Source: an uncultured Collinsella sp. (lineage in GTDB: Bacteria; Actinomycetota; Coriobacteriia; Coriobacteriales; Coriobacteriaceae). From it: a DNA stretch of 64,000 bases. The stretch covers positions 1 through 64,000 of the forward strand of contig CAAEON010000047.1 in the NCBI GenBank assembly GCA_900757615.1. Reading direction: 5' to 3'. The notes beneath the pieces were generated by a model. That model searched no databases and was not told the DNA's origin. It saw only the letters and a program-made list of their open reading frames with translations. A program made the translations under genes and the position numbers. Numbering within the stretch: the stretch's first letter is position 1; each line of letters opens with the position of its first letter. Below, piece by piece: positions 61,224-64,000 of the stretch.

Positions 61224-63710
61224 ATGAGTATCAAGCGTTTGGCGCTTTGCCGCAGTCAGGGCCGTCTGTTTGTGCTGCTTCGTTTTGCCGGTCAGGATCT
61301 CGCCGCGCTTATCGAGCGGGAGGGTTCTCAAGCGTTTGCCCATGCGACGACGAGCGGTTCTTGTGTGCCGTCGCTGGTGCTCCCAGTCGATCATGGCCGT
61401 GTGCTGGCGCTTTGCCCTTCCGTTTCCGATTACGAACACGAGCTCGCCGTCTTGGTGCTTCCGTTTTTGGATGGCTCGTCGATGGATGTCGTTTTTGCAT
61501 CCGGTGGCCAAAGGTTGGGCTCCATTCGCCTCGATAGTCGCGTGACCAAGCTGGAATCCAAGGTTAACTACAAAGCAAAGCCTGCACTGTGCGCGCTTGT
61601 CCGCGATGCTCAGCGTGGCGAACACTGCGGTTTCTACGAGATCGATGCCATTCGCTATTTGCCGGTAGACGCCGGCGCGGTGTGGCGTTATGAGGTTACC
61701 TGGGCGGGAGACCCCCAGTGCGCACCTGAGCTCCAGATCTTCGATACGCATATGAATGCCATCAATGCCACCGTGCATGTGTTTGAGTCGCAGACCGATG
61801 TGCCACAGCGCAACGGATGCCGCGTCAATAAAACGTACCTGAGCGTAGAGATGCCTCAGGATATACGAGATTTTGTCGCGATTGTGAGCGATCCCACAGA
61901 GCGGATCCAGAGTGGTTTTTGCGCTATGGATGGCCGCCTGTACAACGGCATGGTCGACGACAGCTGGAACCGCATGAAGGACGCGCGTGCAGACGACGCA
62001 GCTTATCGACGTTGGTTTGAGCAGCATCGCGCAAAGTCGGGCGATTTGGCGTGCCAGCGTGTCGCTTCGGTGGCCTTTGCCTATAGGCCGCTCGTGAGCA
62101 TTGTGGTGCCGTGCTACAAAATCGATCGGGTCTACCTGCGCGAGCTGCTGGACTCGGTGCTAGCCCAGAGCTATGACAACTGGGAATTGCTGCTGATGGA
62201 TGCTTCGCCCGAATGGGACGCGGTGTCTAATCTTGCGGCCGACGCCAATGACGAGCGCGTTCGCCGCATCGAGTTGCCCGGCAACGGCGGCATTGTGGTC
62301 AACACCAACGCTGGTATTGAGCAAGCGACGGGCGACTACATCGCGTTCTTGGACCATGACGACATTCTGGAACCGGACGCGTTATTCCACTATGTTGCCG
62401 CGCTGAACAAGGCTGCCGAGGGCGAGCGTCCCCAGGTCCTGTTCTGCGACGAGGACATGTTCCAGAAAACGGGGGAGTGGGGCCAGCCGGTCTTTAAGAC
62501 GCGGCTCAACGTCGACCTGCTCTATAGCCATAACTGTGTGACGCATTTCCTGATGGTGGAGAAGGCGCTCATCGATCGTATTGGCATGTCGCCAGAAGAC
62601 GTCGCGGGCGCTCAGGATTACGACCTGACGCTTCGCTGCCTTGCAGCCGGCGCGCGCTTTGAGCACGTTGCACATGTGCTGTATCACTGGCGCGTGCATC
62701 CCGGTTCAACTGCCGATGGCTCTGCCGATAGCAAGCCGTATGCTATTGAAGCCGGGCGCCTTGCTCTTCAGCGCCACTTTGACTCGCTGGGCGTTCACGG
62801 AACGGTCGTGGAGACCGAGGCACCGTTTGTCTACCGCATGCGCTATGCGCTGCCAGAGCCTGCGCCGCTGGTGAGCATTGTGATTCCGACCAAGGATCAC
62901 ATTGAGACGCTCGACGCCTGTGTGATGTCGATCGCCCAGAAAGCCACGTATGCCAATTACGAGATCGTCTTGGTGGAGAACAACAGCGAAGCCCCGGAGA
63001 CGTTTGCATATTACGAAACCCTGCCGGAACGCGTGGCTGCTGCATCCGAAGGCAAGGGCATCGCGCGCGTTGTGTACTGGCCGGGTGAGTTCAATTACTC
63101 CCAGATCATCAACTTTGGTGTGGAGCATGCCAAGGGCGACTACCTGCTGCTGCTGAACAACGATACCGAGGTCATAAGCCCCGATTTTATCGAAGAAATG
63201 ATGGGGTATCTGCAGCGTCCCGATGCGGGCGTGGTGGGCGCCAAGCTCTACTTTGCCGATCATCTGGTGCAGCACGCCGGCATTGTGGTTGGCGTGCGTG
63301 GCGCACTTGCCCATGCCAACCAGGACTTCTCGGCAAAGCGCGAGGGCTATCTTGCCCGCGCTGTGCGCCCGGGCAACTTTAGTGCCGTGACGGGCGCCTG
63401 TCAGATGGTGCGACGCGACGTATTTGAGCAGGTCGGAGGCTATAACGAGGAATTCGCCGTCGGTTTTAACGACGCTGACTTTTGCCTTCGCGTGTGGGAG
63501 GCGGGCTACCGCACCATCTTTACGCCCTATGCCGAGCTGTACCACTACGAGTTCACCTCGCGCGGCAGGGAAGAGGCCAACGAGGAAAAGCTGCGCCGCT
63601 GGAAGCGCGAGCAAGCGCTGTTCATGCAGCGCTGGCCGGAGTTCTTCTTAACGGGTGATCCGTGGTTGGGGCCGAACTTATCCGCTGAGAGCGAGTTTTT
63701 CTCGCTTTAG
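61224..63710 (+). CDS. Large glycosyltransferase with two GT2 domains
   Basis: An 828-residue protein. Residues 1 to about 285 form an N-terminal domain of unknown type, perhaps sugar or substrate binding. A first GT2 domain begins at about 290 (VSIVVPCYKIDRVYLRELLD, LDHDDILEPDALFHY); a second at about 550 (VSIVIPTKDHIETLDAC, LLLNNDTEVISPDFIEEM, VTGACQMVRRDVFEQVGGY). This layout matches rhamnan or O-antigen type transferases that add two sugars in turn. Last gene of the operon. Confidence 0.86.
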   Translation: MSIKRLALCRSQGRLFVLLRFAGQDLAALIEREGSQAFAHATTSGSCVPSLVLPVDHGRVLALCPSVSDYEHELAVLVLPFLDGSSMDVVFASGGQRLGSIRLDSRVTKLESKVNYKAKPALCALVRDAQRGEHCGFYEIDAIRYLPVDAGAVWRYEVTWAGDPQCAPELQIFDTHMNAINATVHVFESQTDVPQRNGCRVNKTYLSVEMPQDIRDFVAIVSDPTERIQSGFCAMDGRLYNGMVDDSWNRMKDARADDAAYRRWFEQHRAKSGDLACQRVASVAFAYRPLVSIVVPCYKIDRVYLRELLDSVLAQSYDNWELLLMDASPEWDAVSNLAADANDERVRRIELPGNGGIVVNTNAGIEQATGDYIAFLDHDDILEPDALFHYVAALNKAAEGERPQVLFCDEDMFQKTGEWGQPVFKTRLNVDLLYSHNCVTHFLMVEKALIDRIGMSPEDVAGAQDYDLTLRCLAAGARFEHVAHVLYHWRVHPGSTADGSADSKPYAIEAGRLALQRHFDSLGVHGTVVETEAPFVYRMRYALPEPAPLVSIVIPTKDHIETLDACVMSIAQKATYANYEIVLVENNSEAPETFAYYETLPERVAAASEGKGIARVVYWPGEFNYSQIINFGVEHAKGDYLLLLNNDTEVISPDFIEEMMGYLQRPDAGVVGAKLYFADHLVQHAGIVVGVRGALAHANQDFSAKREGYLARAVRPGNFSAVTGACQMVRRDVFEQVGGYNEEFAVGFNDADFCLRVWEAGYRTIFTPYAELYHYEFTSRGREEANEEKLRRWKREQALFMQRWPEFFLTGDPWLGPNLSAESEFFSL

Positions 63711-63722
63711 ACAATGGTTTAA

Positions 63723-64000
63723 CTGCTGTCGAGAACCGCTAAGACCACTAAGGGCTATGCCTATCTGGTGCAAATGGTCGGTTACTCCATTTGGCAGCGC
63801 GCCAACTTGCATCGTGCCAAAAGTGCCATTGTGAGCGAACACGATGTCACCGAAGGCATTGCGCTGGCAGAGGCTCGTTTTCACGATGTTGTTCACGAGC
63901 CCGCGATTTCTGGACTGGGACTTAACGATATCAAATACCTTTTGGCGATGTGCGAGGATAAACAACAGTCCAAATCAGCCGAGATTGCTAAGCGCATGGG
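63723..64000 (+). pseudogene. 5'-truncated AAA-family ATPase fragment, runs off the window
   Basis: An open frame from 63723 to the window end encodes the C-terminal part of an AAA ATPase (TAKTTKGYAYLVQMVGYSIW, then SEHDVTEGIALAEARFHDVV), which in full-length relatives follows the ATP-binding domain. An in-frame stop (TAA 63720-63722) lies immediately upstream and no ATPase core is present. Only 12 bp separate it from the previous stop. The remainder lies outside the window, so a short functional gene starting at an internal ATG cannot be fully excluded. Confidence 0.6.

Overview
The window is a high-GC, densely packed bacterial chromosome segment. Gene content (serine, proline and NAD genes, ATP-type PEP carboxykinase, a SUF operon, the NifU-like/GGGtGRT pair, Rho with a very long N-terminal extension, many MPKTG/LPXTG-type and polysaccharide genes) and GTG/TTG start use fit a gut Actinomycetota of the class Coriobacteriia, most likely Collinsella or a close relative. 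That assignment is inference from gene style; no 16S gene is present.

Layout. 0.5-3.0 kb: serC-serA serine operon (minus). 3.0-6.7 kb: a small accessory island with an antitoxin-like small gene, a MazG-like pyrophosphohydrolase translationally coupled to a GIY-YIG/helicase-like NTPase, a small unknown gene and a DUF3800 gene. Two of its genes share a nearly identical promoter plus terminator-like leader. 6.7-31 kb: housekeeping genes: cation/proton antiporter, phosphoesterase, flippase, pckA, B3/4 protein, MarR regulator, DegV, MGMT-like protein, trpS, a WecA-like transferase, a probable 6S RNA, a radical-SAM activase, tRNA-Ala, pncB, proB, a prolyl-aminopeptidase-like gene, proA, an HD hydrolase, CarD and argS. 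31-38.5 kb: rho, an unknown membrane protein, a VanZ protein, a ROK sugar kinase and an aminotransferase. 38.5-40 kb: tRNA-His and two tRNA-Lys genes followed by a 94-bp direct repeat that includes the tRNA-Lys 3' end, then dinD: an integration-site footprint. 40-44 kb: FAD oxidoreductase and the NifU-like/GGGtGRT pair. 44.2 kb: a REP-associated-type HUH transposase. 45.6-51.5 kb: sufCBDSU (minus) divergent from an Rrf2 regulator with two palindromic operators between them. 51.7-55.5 kb: an MPKTG-anchored surface protein and a degenerate AAA-ATPase-like protein. 55.5-63.7 kb: a six-gene glycosyltransferase cluster. 63.7-64 kb: a 5'-truncated AAA-ATPase fragment.

The intergenic spaces are rich in palindromic repeats of at least three families. 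The least explained is a family of three 123-160-bp fold-back elements whose outer stems differ from copy to copy but remain self-complementary, while two interior blocks are conserved. Together with the paired promoter/attenuator leaders in the 3-6.7 kb island, these are the best candidates for something undescribed.
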